Source: Deltaproteobacteria bacterium
GTDB taxonomy: Bacteria > Desulfobacterota > Desulfarculia > Adiutricales > Adiutricaceae
Direction of reading: 5' to 3'
Assembly: GCA_031273455.1 (NCBI GenBank)
Contig: JAISRZ010000107.1
Coordinates: 40,823 to 104,822, forward strand
DNA: 64,000 bases
Shown: piece after piece, positions 35,594 to 44,306 of the stretch
How the letters are laid out: every line of letters starts with the position of its first letter
Numbering within the stretch: the first letter of the stretch is position 1
Program-made: the position numbers and the translations under genes
The notes under the pieces: generated by a model
Database searches by the model: none
What the model saw: the letters and a program-made list of their open reading frames with translations, nothing else
Told to the model about the DNA's origin: nothing

Positions 35594-36280
35594 TCACTTT
35601 AAACTAAAACCTAAAGCCTTTAGCCAGCCGGTAAAGCCTTTGGGGTTGCGCGTTTGGATAAGGATGGTGCCCGGGCCAGTGAAACGGCAGACCAAGCACT
35701 CGCCGGACATGAGGCTGGAGATCCAGCCATTGGAGGCTTTCTCCATGGTGTACTTCATGTAATCCGGCCAGGCCACCAGGTGCCCGTTATCGACTATCAC
35801 CTGCTCATTCTCTTTTAAGTTGATAGCGTGAATGGCCCCGTAGCTACTAAGAAAAACCACGCCCCGACCGCTGACTTTGAGGATCAAAAAGCCCTCGCCA
35901 GATAAAAGCCCCCGGGAAAGGCTTTGCAAAGTGGTGTTGATCTCAATATGCTCCGTGGCCGCGAGGAACCCGTCTTTTTGGACGATAAGAGAGTACGTGC
36001 CGTCCAGCTCAACATCCACAACGCCGCCGGGGAGGGTGTGAGCTAAAAGAACCTCGCCCGGGCCGCGTTTAGCCACCAAGTATTGGAAGAAGAATTTTTC
36101 TCCGGAGAGCCTTCTCGCGATACCCCTTAAGAGGCCGCCTTCCACCCCACCGGTCACGTCAACGTTGGCCGACATGGACACCATGGCGTCGGATTCCGCC
36201 TTTAATTTCTCACCCATCTCCAGATTGTAACGGATGAGCGGGAAGGATTCGCCATGGATTATTTCATATTTGGATGTCAT
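35594..36280 (-). CDS. AIM24/TIGR00266 family protein
   Basis: 228 residues, an all-beta protein rich in glycine. Phrases typical of TIGR00266 proteins are MGEKLKAESDAMVSMSANV, FFFQYLVAKRGPGEVLLA, SGEGFLILKVSGRGVVFLSSYGAI and FTGPGTILIQTRNP. Members often accompany Ter genes and are thought to be cytoplasmic or membrane-associated scaffolds. No catalytic residues can be proposed. Weak RBS. Flanked by terD genes on both sides, all minus strand. Confidence 0.87.
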   Translation of the reverse strand: MTSKYEIIHGESFPLIRYNLEMGEKLKAESDAMVSMSANVDVTGGVEGGLLRGIARRLSGEKFFFQYLVAKRGPGEVLLAHTLPGGVVDVELDGTYSLIVQKDGFLAATEHIEINTTLQSLSRGLLSGEGFLILKVSGRGVVFLSSYGAIHAINLKENEQVIVDNGHLVAWPDYMKYTMEKASNGWISSLMSGECLVCRFTGPGTILIQTRNPKGFTGWLKALGFSLK

Positions 36281-36412
36281 TATTTATTAATACCATCTAA
36301 GTAAAAAATGATATATACAGGTTATTAGGTATATTAGAGATTATTTAAGCTAGTTAAAGATAGATCCCTAACTAGCTTACGGAGGTTAACCAATAATTAG
36401 TGGTTAAAGGGC

Positions 36413-36988
36413 TTAGACTTCGACGCCAAAGCTCCGAGCCAAGGGTCCTAAGCCGCCGCTAAAACCCTGGCCAATGGCCTTGAACTTCCATTCGCCGGAG
36501 TGCCGGTAGACCTCGCCGAAGATCATGGCCGTCTCCGTGCTCATGTCCTCGGAAAGGTCGAAGCGGGCGATCTCTTTGTTGTCGGCTTGGTTGACCACGC
36601 GAATGAAAGCGTTGGAGACCATGCCGAAGTTCTGACGCCGTTGGTCAGCCTCATGGATGGTCACGGCCACGGTGATTTTCTGAAGATCCGCCGGAACCGA
36701 GGCCAGGTTGACCTTGATGGTCTCATCATCGCCCTCGCCAGCCCCGGTCAGGTTGTCGCCGGTGTGCTCAACCGACCCGTCCGCGCTTTTGAGATTGTTG
36801 TAAAAAATGAAATCGCCCCCGGTCCTGACTTTGCCGTCTTCCTTCAGTAAGAAGGCCGAGGCGTCAAGATCGAAGTCCGCCCCATCGGTCGACCGGGCGT
36901 CCCAGCCTAAACCAATGGTAATCGCGGTCAAACCAGGAGCTTCCTTGCTTAAAGAAACGTTGCCGCCCTTGGATAATGAAACAGCCAC
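36413..36988 (-). CDS. terD: TerD family protein
   Basis: 191 residues starting at GTG 36988. The longer start five codons upstream would bury the excellent ribosome site GGAGGTCC, which lies six to seven bases before this GTG. TerD proteins typically start MAVSLSKGG, which this choice gives. [35 protein letters not shown] and [13 protein letters not shown] are complete. It is the nearest paralogue of the orphan TerD at 8208. Confidence 0.9.
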   Translation of the reverse strand: MAVSLSKGGNVSLSKEAPGLTAITIGLGWDARSTDGADFDLDASAFLLKEDGKVRTGGDFIFYNNLKSADGSVEHTGDNLTGAGEGDDETIKVNLASVPADLQKITVAVTIHEADQRRQNFGMVSNAFIRVVNQADNKEIARFDLSEDMSTETAMIFGEVYRHSGEWKFKAIGQGFSGGLGPLARSFGVEV

Positions 36989-37250
36989 TTTATGGACCTC
37001 CAAAATAAGCGCTAATAAGCGGGAAAAACATAAATGTATTTAAAAAATACCGTAAAAAAGAAGATCTTACGCGCCTTCAAAAGTCGCGCCTGGGGGCGAC
37101 CGAAGGGTTCTCGCTAACGACCGCGAAAAAGCCCTAAAAATCCCCTCTAGAGCTTTTGGGGACCAAAACCCTAACAACCCTTACGTTTGGGGCCAAAAAA
37201 CCGCCTGGACCGATTTTAAGCCCTTGGTCTTGGTTTGGTCAGACCTAAAA

Positions 37251-38438
37251 CTATTTCGAGCCTCTAGTCCATTCGAAGCCAAAACCGTAAGCTTGATCGG
37301 CTTGCGGGTGGGAGGTAAAATACTTTTCCTCTTTGGAAACGACAATATTGTTATTGACGTTTTTTATTAAACAAATGGCGCAAAACGTATTTGAGGAATC
37401 TGGATTATCCAGTTTGATCACAATTTCATCGCCATTAGGCTCTTTAATAGTGATCCTGGCGTTAAGTTCAGTGAACTTAAACTTACCTTCATAAATATAA
37501 GCGAAAACTAAAACCTTTCTGATATGCTCAGGCTTTAAAATATAGAGATTTTCGCCATCCGCGGCGGCCCCGGAGCGATCGTCTTTGTCCAGATAAATCC
37601 AGGGCGGTTGGGTTTTGGACCCCATGTTGCCGCCTAAGGCTTGGATGACGGTTTTCGCCCCGTTGGACATCTCCAACATGCAACCAAGATCCAGATCGGC
37701 CTTGGATTTAAAAAACCAGCCTTTTTTCTCGGCCTGGTCCCAGTTGAGGTTGATATGGAAGCTCGTGGTGGCCCCGGGCTTTTTCGATAGATCGACCGTC
37801 TTGGACTCACCCCGTTTTTCCAGGGTGATTTTCTTGAGGGAGACCGGGGCGGCTGGCTCGGCTTTGGGAGGCGGAGGCGCGGACTCTTGGGGAGCTTTTT
37901 TCTGGGGGCCGTCCGAGGCCTCGCCGCCGAAATGCTCCAACAGAGCTTGTAAACCGCGCTCAAAACCTTGACAGATGGCCCCGACCCGCCAGACGTCCTT
38001 AAAGTAAATCTCAAAGAGCATGACGGCTTTTTCTTGGGCGAAATCGCCACCGGAAAAGGGCAAGGCCAGGACCTCTTGGCCTTGGCCATCAGCCACGGTT
38101 AAGCGGCTTGAGCCGAGACCCGAGACGTAAGAAGCCCCATCGACCGCTAGGGTGAAGGTCAGGCGCTTGATTTTAATGGGGAGCTTTTCTAAGTCCACCT
38201 CAAACTTCGCCTGGTCTTGACCCAGATCGCTGAGCGAAATAGCCCCTTCCGGGGATTTTTTCTGGTTATAGAAGACAAAGTACTGATCATCGGAGAGCTT
38301 ACCAGCCTCGTCTAAGCCAAAACAAGAAAAATCCAAGTCAGAACCTTGATTCCAACTTAGTTTAATAGAAACAGTCAGCTTTTGGCTAGAGGTTAGCTCA
38401 GAAAGCTTTTGTTTTTGACCCTTAACTAATTCTTTCAT
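37251..38438 (-). CDS. TerA-like protein with two TerD-type domains
   Basis: 395 residues. An N-terminal TerD-like domain (about 1-165: IKLSWNQGSDLDFSCFGLDEAG ... GAICQGFERGLQAL) is joined by a Pro/Ala/Glu linker (about 170-200) to a second, more divergent domain (about 205-395: FHINLNWDQAEKKGWFF, SKADLDLGCMLEM, DKDDRSGAAADGENL). The layout is that of TerA/TerF-type fusions. The acidic loops are changed but keep Asp clusters. The gene has no clear Shine-Dalgarno. It lies between the kinase and terD genes and may bridge them. Confidence 0.8.
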   Translation of the reverse strand: MKELVKGQKQKLSELTSSQKLTVSIKLSWNQGSDLDFSCFGLDEAGKLSDDQYFVFYNQKKSPEGAISLSDLGQDQAKFEVDLEKLPIKIKRLTFTLAVDGASYVSGLGSSRLTVADGQGQEVLALPFSGGDFAQEKAVMLFEIYFKDVWRVGAICQGFERGLQALLEHFGGEASDGPQKKAPQESAPPPPKAEPAAPVSLKKITLEKRGESKTVDLSKKPGATTSFHINLNWDQAEKKGWFFKSKADLDLGCMLEMSNGAKTVIQALGGNMGSKTQPPWIYLDKDDRSGAAADGENLYILKPEHIRKVLVFAYIYEGKFKFTELNARITIKEPNGDEIVIKLDNPDSSNTFCAICLIKNVNNNIVVSKEEKYFTSHPQADQAYGFGFEWTRGSK

Positions 38439-38537
38439 TTTGTTTAACTTTTTAAGCGTTAGGGCTAATTAAGGTAAAATATTAAGTCTTATCAGCCAGG
38501 GATATTAGACTTTAGCTAGCCTTTAACTATCCTTTAA

Positions 38538-40013
38538 CTAGGCTTTAACTAGGCTGACGTTAACCACTCGACCGAATTGCTCTTGGGAGAGTTGGAGTTT
38601 TAGCCCATTGGTTAAAGGCACGGCCGAGCCTTTGGGGATGGGCTTATTGTTGGTTAGATCCACCAAACTGTCTAAGGTTTGGTTGATCATAATCCATTGG
38701 TTTTTGTGGAAGGAGAAATAGGCCACCGGTTTCTTCTGGGAGTCAGGTAGCTTCTCGTTGGGGAAGACATTCCGAAAAACGTGCCAGAGGTAAAGGTATT
38801 GATTGTTATAGATCATCAGCCGATGGTTGTCCGCCCGGAAGTTTTTGCCATCGTGGCTGGAGTAGAGGTCAAAGACCGGCAGTTGCCCTTTAAATTTCGT
38901 TCCGCAGTAAGGGCAGACCGGTTTAGTGGAATTGTCGAAAACATACCACTTTTTGACGCAGTCCTTATTTAGGCAGGGCTGGACCAGATCGGCGGTTTTG
39001 ATCAAACCCGCTTCCCAGTCATCGGCGCTCGGGCGCTCGCTCGGGGTGTGTAACCCTTTGATAAAGGCTTGCTCGAAAAGCTCTTTTAGGTAAGGCCCCA
39101 TGATCTTGTAAGGGAGTTTGCCTGTGTCGATCCAGGGCAAGAAATCCTTGTCGTTTTTCTGGATTTTGTACCGGTTGGAGGTATCGGTCGGATGCTCAAT
39201 AAAGAGGGCTTTTTCGCCCATCTCCAAGCTCTCTTGGATCTCGGTGTCATCGCTATAAACTTTGGAGCCCCTTAAGGGATGGCGATGGAAAAGGTACTGG
39301 TAGATCAAAATGGCCAGAGCGTGTTGATCGGTCTCGCGGCAGGGGTATTTGCGGTTCGGGTCTTTGGGGTCAAGCTTCATGGTGGTCACAACTTCAGGGG
39401 CCATGAAGTCAGGCGTGCCCAAAACGTCAGGCGCGAACAGATTGGGGACCACTAGACCATCGATGTCGATGATGCAAGCGTCGCCAGTTTTCGGATCGAC
39501 CAGGCAGTTTTTATAGGAAAGGTCAGAGTGGGCCAGACCGGCGGCGTGGAGCCTTCGGACGGCCCGGCTTAAATTGATGCAAATTCTTAAGTAGCTTAAG
39601 AGATTGCCTTTTTCCCCTTCCGGGACGAACCTATTAAAGTTTTTAGCCGAGGTGAACCACTTTCCTTCTTTCTCCGCGCCAGCTAAAGTGGTGTTTTCTG
39701 GGAAAAAAAAGTTGGGCTGATAGACCGGCACCACAATGCCTGTCTTCTTTTCATACTCAACTATTCTTTCCGGCCACCGAAAGAGGTTTTTCCAGTACTC
39801 AGCCCCTTGCTTACTAAAGATCCCCACCCGGTAATTGCCCACCAGACGCTCCAAGCGCTCTTTGCTCCCAAAGTCCAACTCTTTACGGTAAAAGGCGACC
39901 ACATAGGAACGGTCAGGGGAAAAATAGACGTCTTTAACCCCACCCTGTTTGGGGTCTTTTTTTATAAACTCAACGCTGGCGCCATCTTTAGCTTGGATTG
40001 TGACTAAGCTCAT
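38538..40013 (-). CDS. Ter-locus protein kinase with zinc ribbon (YegI-like)
   Basis: 491 residues. A protein-kinase domain covers about 20-300: catalytic loop LAHSDLSYKNCL, the DFG equivalent IIDIDGLV, activation segment GTPDFMAPEV and helix DQHALAILIYQYLF. The N-lobe lacks an obvious GxGxxG but has a Lys-rich strand. Then follows a zinc ribbon CLNKDC(x)14CPYC (about 345-368) and a C-terminal beta-rich region of unknown fold. This domain order is known for kinases that partner with TerY-type VWA proteins and a PP2C phosphatase. The same three gene types occur here next to each other. Confidence 0.85.
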   Translation of the reverse strand: MSLVTIQAKDGASVEFIKKDPKQGGVKDVYFSPDRSYVVAFYRKELDFGSKERLERLVGNYRVGIFSKQGAEYWKNLFRWPERIVEYEKKTGIVVPVYQPNFFFPENTTLAGAEKEGKWFTSAKNFNRFVPEGEKGNLLSYLRICINLSRAVRRLHAAGLAHSDLSYKNCLVDPKTGDACIIDIDGLVVPNLFAPDVLGTPDFMAPEVVTTMKLDPKDPNRKYPCRETDQHALAILIYQYLFHRHPLRGSKVYSDDTEIQESLEMGEKALFIEHPTDTSNRYKIQKNDKDFLPWIDTGKLPYKIMGPYLKELFEQAFIKGLHTPSERPSADDWEAGLIKTADLVQPCLNKDCVKKWYVFDNSTKPVCPYCGTKFKGQLPVFDLYSSHDGKNFRADNHRLMIYNNQYLYLWHVFRNVFPNEKLPDSQKKPVAYFSFHKNQWIMINQTLDSLVDLTNNKPIPKGSAVPLTNGLKLQLSQEQFGRVVNVSLVKA

Positions 40014-40084
40014 TTAATTCACTTTTTAATAATTATAATTATGCGTTATATAATTTTAAGTTGCTAAAAATATTAAATAATTTG

Positions 40085-42448
40085 TTATTTAACAATCAGA
40101 ATAGTTCGGTCGTCGTGGTTGCCTTTGGACCAAAAATCTAGCCATTCCCGGAGATCTTTAGCTTTTTCCGCCAAAGGGGTCTGGGGCTCAAAGACTTTGG
40201 GGCAACCGGGGTTTTCCTCATCGCCTTGTTTAAGGGTTTGGTTCCAGAATCGCTTCCAGTTTTCTTCCTGGGCCACGCTGGCCTCCGATGGGAAAAAGGG
40301 GTCAGTGACGCCATCGGAGACTAGAATGAGGGCCTCAAAGTCTTCCATAAAGCCGAAGCAAGTCCTATTGCCCACCAATTCTGGTTTTATTTCCTCGACC
40401 ATGGTTAAAAAGATAGTTTGCCCCGAATATTCCCCAGAATCTGGAATACCCAAGGTTAAAACTTTACCGCTGTTATTTAAATTGTAGATGGCCATGGCGC
40501 CATCGCCAATCCAAAATGAGCTATAGAAATAACCAAAAGGAAACTTTTTAAAAGCCAAGAAAAGAAGAGTGGTATGATAATCTCTAACTGAAGCGTTTTT
40601 GGCTTTCGCTTCATTGTAAATATTCATATACGCTTGGTATACAGTATTGTAAATATATTTATCCAAATCAAGAGCGCTTCGATATTTAGCGTCGTATTTA
40701 AGCATTTTTCGATAATTACTATCCGACTCTAGATAATTAGTCGCAATAGTTTTATTGAAATCATCTTTCCATTTAAGAAATTCACTTTCATTTTGGGTAA
40801 AAATATCAGAATAGCTACTGTGCGAATAAAACTCCATCAGCCGAGTCACTACCGTTTGGCAAGCGATTTCTGAGCCTTTGCGCGAATATTTGGCGCTACC
40901 CGCCCCATCGGCCACGGCCACAATATTCCAGCCGGACACCGGGTCGATTTTGAACGCGAAAGAGTCATCCCTAGGTTTGCCAATATGGGCGTGAGAGCGA
41001 CCGCGGCAACTGGCGGCGATCACCACTTTAGATATTTCTGGTATTTCCCCATAATCTGTGGCCTCATCGGGCGTTTTATATCCCTCATAATCAAGAACAG
41101 GCTTATCGTTCCATAATGACTTCGGATCTGGGGCGATAAGTATATTCTTTTCAAATGTGCCTATGTCGGGCCGACCGTTTAAAAGCTCTTTAACGATTAC
41201 TTTAAAGTATAATTTACCTTCGTAACCGTCTTTTGGTATATTGAGTAATGTTAATACGCCATTTTGCTCGTATTTAATAGATATACCTAAAGTCTTTTTT
41301 AAGTATTCGTTAGCCTCACAACCAGTGACTATAAAATTTTTATTAAATTTAAGTGTGTATTGAATTGTTTTTTTGTATACTGATTGAATATTATCAAAAT
41401 TATCAATCATATGTTTAATTTGGGTTACTATTTCGCCTTTAGCTGTCCTGTTTATATCTCCATTATGACTTAAGGTTAAAGTGATAAGCGGCGCGTCTTT
41501 TCCAGGATCCACTTCCTCTTCTTGAACCGTTGGCTTTAGGTCCAGTTGAGGTTGATCGCTCGGCGGTTGAGTCACTGGTTTTGAGCCTAACGAGGGTTGA
41601 TCGCTCGGCGGTTGAGTCACTGGTTTTAGGCCTAACGCTGGCGGAGCGTTCGGCGGTGAAGCGATTGGTTTTAGACCTGACGCTGACGGAGCGTTCGGCG
41701 ATGAAGTGGCTGGCTTTAGGTTTGACGCTGACGGAGCGCTCGGCGATGGAGTCTCTGGCTTTGGGTCTGACGCGGACGGAACTCTCGAAGGCGGAGTCTC
41801 TGACTGTCGGCCTAACGAGGGTAGATCGCTCGGCGGTTGAGTCTCTGACTTTGAGCCTAACGCGGACGGCTCTCTCGGCGATGGTTGAGACGCTGGTTGG
41901 GGACTCAAGTTGGGTGGACTAGAGTTGGTCGCCTCAGCCGGAACCCGCCCGCTCGGCGGTTGGTCTTGAACGGTGACAGGTTGGTCCGATTTAAACTGAG
42001 TTGGTTGGTTATTGGCTAACGGCTCATGGGTCCTTTGAAACGAATCGTTTGGGGATTGCGTCGCTTGACCCTGGTTGGGATAACTGGAATTAGAGCCTGG
42101 ACCCTTTGGAGCGTCCGCGGCGGTTTTTTCCTTTATAAAGTCTTCCAAAAGTGAGTTAATATAATTAACTAAAATTCCAATTTTATCTGAATTGGGTCTA
42201 CTTTCAAATTGCAGAGATGAAATGTAAGAAATAAAATTAAATCCATATAACTGATGTAGTTTGTTATACAATGAATTTATAGTTGTGTCTGATAAGCTAC
42301 CATCTGGGCTTTGGTTATGTAATATAAAATAATCCCAAGCGATTTGAAATAATATCTTGGAAGTCTGTGATTTACTGGATTCAGGCAAAAAATTATATTG
42401 ATCGCACAATGATTTCAGATAAGTTTCTTTCGTCATTTTAGAAGACAT
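40085..42448 (-). CDS. PP2C-type Ser/Thr phosphatase with Pro/Ser repeat linker
   Basis: 787 residues. N-terminal helical region of about 110 residues, then a disordered Pro/Ser/Gln linker with about seven to eight copies of a 15-residue unit (such as PPSDQPSLGSKPVTQ). Then a beta domain (about 320-470), and a C-terminal PP2C domain (about 475-787). The domain has metal-binding motifs GKPRDDSFAF, VAVADGAGSAKYSRKG, ILVSDGVTDP and GNHDDRTILIV. The phosphatase would reverse the neighbouring kinase. The linker length is likely to vary between strains because the coding repeats are near-identical. Confidence 0.87.
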   Translation of the reverse strand: MSSKMTKETYLKSLCDQYNFLPESSKSQTSKILFQIAWDYFILHNQSPDGSLSDTTINSLYNKLHQLYGFNFISYISSLQFESRPNSDKIGILVNYINSLLEDFIKEKTAADAPKGPGSNSSYPNQGQATQSPNDSFQRTHEPLANNQPTQFKSDQPVTVQDQPPSGRVPAEATNSSPPNLSPQPASQPSPREPSALGSKSETQPPSDLPSLGRQSETPPSRVPSASDPKPETPSPSAPSASNLKPATSSPNAPSASGLKPIASPPNAPPALGLKPVTQPPSDQPSLGSKPVTQPPSDQPQLDLKPTVQEEEVDPGKDAPLITLTLSHNGDINRTAKGEIVTQIKHMIDNFDNIQSVYKKTIQYTLKFNKNFIVTGCEANEYLKKTLGISIKYEQNGVLTLLNIPKDGYEGKLYFKVIVKELLNGRPDIGTFEKNILIAPDPKSLWNDKPVLDYEGYKTPDEATDYGEIPEISKVVIAASCRGRSHAHIGKPRDDSFAFKIDPVSGWNIVAVADGAGSAKYSRKGSEIACQTVVTRLMEFYSHSSYSDIFTQNESEFLKWKDDFNKTIATNYLESDSNYRKMLKYDAKYRSALDLDKYIYNTVYQAYMNIYNEAKAKNASVRDYHTTLLFLAFKKFPFGYFYSSFWIGDGAMAIYNLNNSGKVLTLGIPDSGEYSGQTIFLTMVEEIKPELVGNRTCFGFMEDFEALILVSDGVTDPFFPSEASVAQEENWKRFWNQTLKQGDEENPGCPKVFEPQTPLAEKAKDLREWLDFWSKGNHDDRTILIVK
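41548..41895 (-). repeat. 45-bp coding tandem repeat in the PP2C gene
   Basis: About seven and a half copies of a 45-base unit, each with a version of GATCGCTCGGCGGTTGAG on the plus strand. The first two copies are almost identical and the middle ones have drifted. The unit is a multiple of three, so copy-number change keeps the frame and only alters linker length. Confidence 0.85.
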
Positions 42449-42531
42449 TAAACACCATACATTAATATCTGTTAATTACTAACAACGCTAATAAAAACCA
42501 AGCGCCATCAATCGCGGTTGATAAAATTATT

Positions 42532-43173
42532 TTACAATACTAGCTTGATTTCCTCTGGGGGAGGTGGCAACTCATCCACTTCTCGGGAGGTGTTCTGGCT
42601 AAGGCGACTAAATGACTGGGAAACCCATTGCCAAAACTGGGAGAAGCTATTGCTGTCCATGGTTTCCAGAAAAACCACGTCAGTGGCGAATTTCTTTAAC
42701 GGCTCGGTCTTGGCTTTCGGGCCAGCGGCGCAGCCGATAATCCGCGAGAAGGGGTAGGCGTTGGATTTTAAGGTCTCACACATCTGCTCAAAGAGCATGG
42801 TGTCGGAGGGCGAGCCGTCAGTCATGATCACCGCCACTGGCAACCAATCGCCTTTGGCCTCTAGCGAAGATTTCTTAACTTCTTTAGAGTATAGTTGACA
42901 CATTAATTGTAGAGCCTCACCTAAATTAGTTGGAGAGGACTCTAAAGGCGGAATTTCCGGTAGAACCAAATTGTTATTAAGCTCTGACAGAGGCAATAAA
43001 ATCTTAGCTTCCCTGTCAAAAGTTAAAATTGAAATATAAATTGAGTCTAAAGCGTGGGGATCTCTGATTAAACTCTTAAATAGCGAATTAAGGCCAGCCT
43101 TGACCGCCTCAATCGGTTCGCCACGCATGGAGCCAGAAGTGTCTATTAAAATATAAACCGGGAGCTTTCTCAT
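42532..43173 (-). CDS. TerY-like VWA domain protein
   Basis: 213 residues from the ATG at 43173; a TTG three codons upstream is less likely because the paralogue also starts MR(K/R)LPVY. Complete VWA fold with MIDAS DTSGSM, the T in PTNLGEAL and IMTDGSPSDT. The C-terminus ELPPPPEEIKLVL is nearly the same as in the gene at 43278 (ELPPPPEEISLLKF), pointing to tandem duplication. No zinc ribbon. TerY proteins are proposed metal-dependent adaptors between kinase, phosphatase and TerD proteins. Confidence 0.88.
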   Translation of the reverse strand: MRKLPVYILIDTSGSMRGEPIEAVKAGLNSLFKSLIRDPHALDSIYISILTFDREAKILLPLSELNNNLVLPEIPPLESSPTNLGEALQLMCQLYSKEVKKSSLEAKGDWLPVAVIMTDGSPSDTMLFEQMCETLKSNAYPFSRIIGCAAGPKAKTEPLKKFATDVVFLETMDSNSFSQFWQWVSQSFSRLSQNTSREVDELPPPPEEIKLVL

Positions 43174-43277
43174 TAATAACAACCGCGCTTAATAGTTCAG
43201 CGATATTTCGGAAAAAACCTGGCGTTGGGAAGGTTTTGGGCAAACTTTCCCAACGCTGGAAAGCGAAAGGATTGGAG

Positions 43278-43916
43278 CTAAAATTTCAGTAGGGAAATCT
43301 CTTCCGGCGGCGGCGGCAACTCGTTTAAGGTGTCCGGCTGAGCCCCGGAGTCCACCCTTTTGCTGGAGGCGCTAACGCTGGAGGAAACCCACATGAAAAA
43401 GGCTTTGATCGAGTTGGAGTCGCAGGTGTCCAGGACAACCACGTTCTCAGTGATCCGCCGCAAAAGGTTGGTGTCCGCCCCCGAGCCAGCGGCGCAAGCC
43501 ACGACAATGCCCCACTTACCCTCTTTAAAAGCCTGAAGGCCCCGTTCCACGCTATCGGTGGGCTGCCCATCGGTCATCAAAAAGACCAAAGGCTTCCAGT
43601 CGCCTTTTTCCGAGGAGGTGCCTTTGTTGATCTCTTTGTTAGCGGTTTCGGTCAAGGTCTGCAAAGCTTGACCTAAGGAGGTGCCCCCGCTGGCGGTGAT
43701 GTTCGGCAGTTGAACCGTGGCCACCTCGGTTAAGGGGACGACCTGGGTGACCCTATCGGAGAAAGTGATAACGCTAAGAAAAGCCGATTCCAAGGCCTGA
43801 GGGTCCTTACGGAGAGTGCTTAACAGTAGCTGAATGCCATTTTTAACCGACTCAATGGGCTCACCAGTCATGGAACCAGAAACATCGATTAATAAGTACA
43901 CTGGTAAACGGCGCAT
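43278..43916 (-). CDS. TerY-like VWA domain protein
   Basis: 212 residues, MIDAS DVSGSM, GGTSLGQAL and LMTDGQPTDS. Strong RBS GAGGAG seven bases before ATG, and a 390-base gap upstream, so this is the likely first gene of the Ter transcription unit that runs down to 29711. Paralogue of the next gene with the same LPPPPEEI tail, which may be a docking peptide. Confidence 0.9.
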   Translation of the reverse strand: MRRLPVYLLIDVSGSMTGEPIESVKNGIQLLLSTLRKDPQALESAFLSVITFSDRVTQVVPLTEVATVQLPNITASGGTSLGQALQTLTETANKEINKGTSSEKGDWKPLVFLMTDGQPTDSVERGLQAFKEGKWGIVVACAAGSGADTNLLRRITENVVVLDTCDSNSIKAFFMWVSSSVSASSKRVDSGAQPDTLNELPPPPEEISLLKF

Positions 43917-44306
43917 TTTTTCTCCTCTAGGAAGGATAAAAAAGTGGTTAATTTAAAAATTACTACTTTTAGTGTTAATTATTAGTATTAAAGCGAAATA
44001 AACAAATTCCCCACGCCACTGGCGGATTTTTGGGAATCCTAAACCACCAGTTTTTTCGGCGACAAAGACTCGAAAAGACTCTCCCTTTTTTACTCTAAAA
44101 AAAAGGTCGCGTCAAGATTTTCGTTTTAGAATATATAATTGTTAAAAACAATTATTAAATAATAAAATAACAAGTTAATACGTAATAATATTATTATAGA
44201 GAAAAATAATCAGTATATAGATCATCCAGGTTACATCTTATGGCCATTAACAGTATAGCCTCTAAGACGGCCAGGAGAGTTTTGGCCCCGTTAAGGGGCC
44301 AAAGTT
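43917..44306. other. AT-rich intergenic region, likely Ter promoter region
   Basis: 390 bases between ilvB (ending at 44307) and the first Ter gene. The part 44115-44235 is very AT-rich. No gene found. A short GC hairpin GGCCCCGTTAAGGGGCC at 44284-44300 lies just after the ilvB stop but lacks a T-run on the minus strand. Confidence 0.45.

Noticed and set aside
38505..38556. Direct repeats of CTTTAACTA near the kinase stop
   Set aside because: Short and imperfect, spans the stop codon; no regular spacer, so neither CRISPR nor a regulatory array can be argued.
41530..41922. Plus-strand open frame of repetitive text
   Set aside because: Antisense reading of the PP2C gene's 45-bp repeats; no start site and the opposite strand holds the real domain structure.
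44284..44300. GGCCCC hairpin after ilvB as a terminator
   Set aside because: No T-run on the minus strand; kept only as a note in the intergenic entry.
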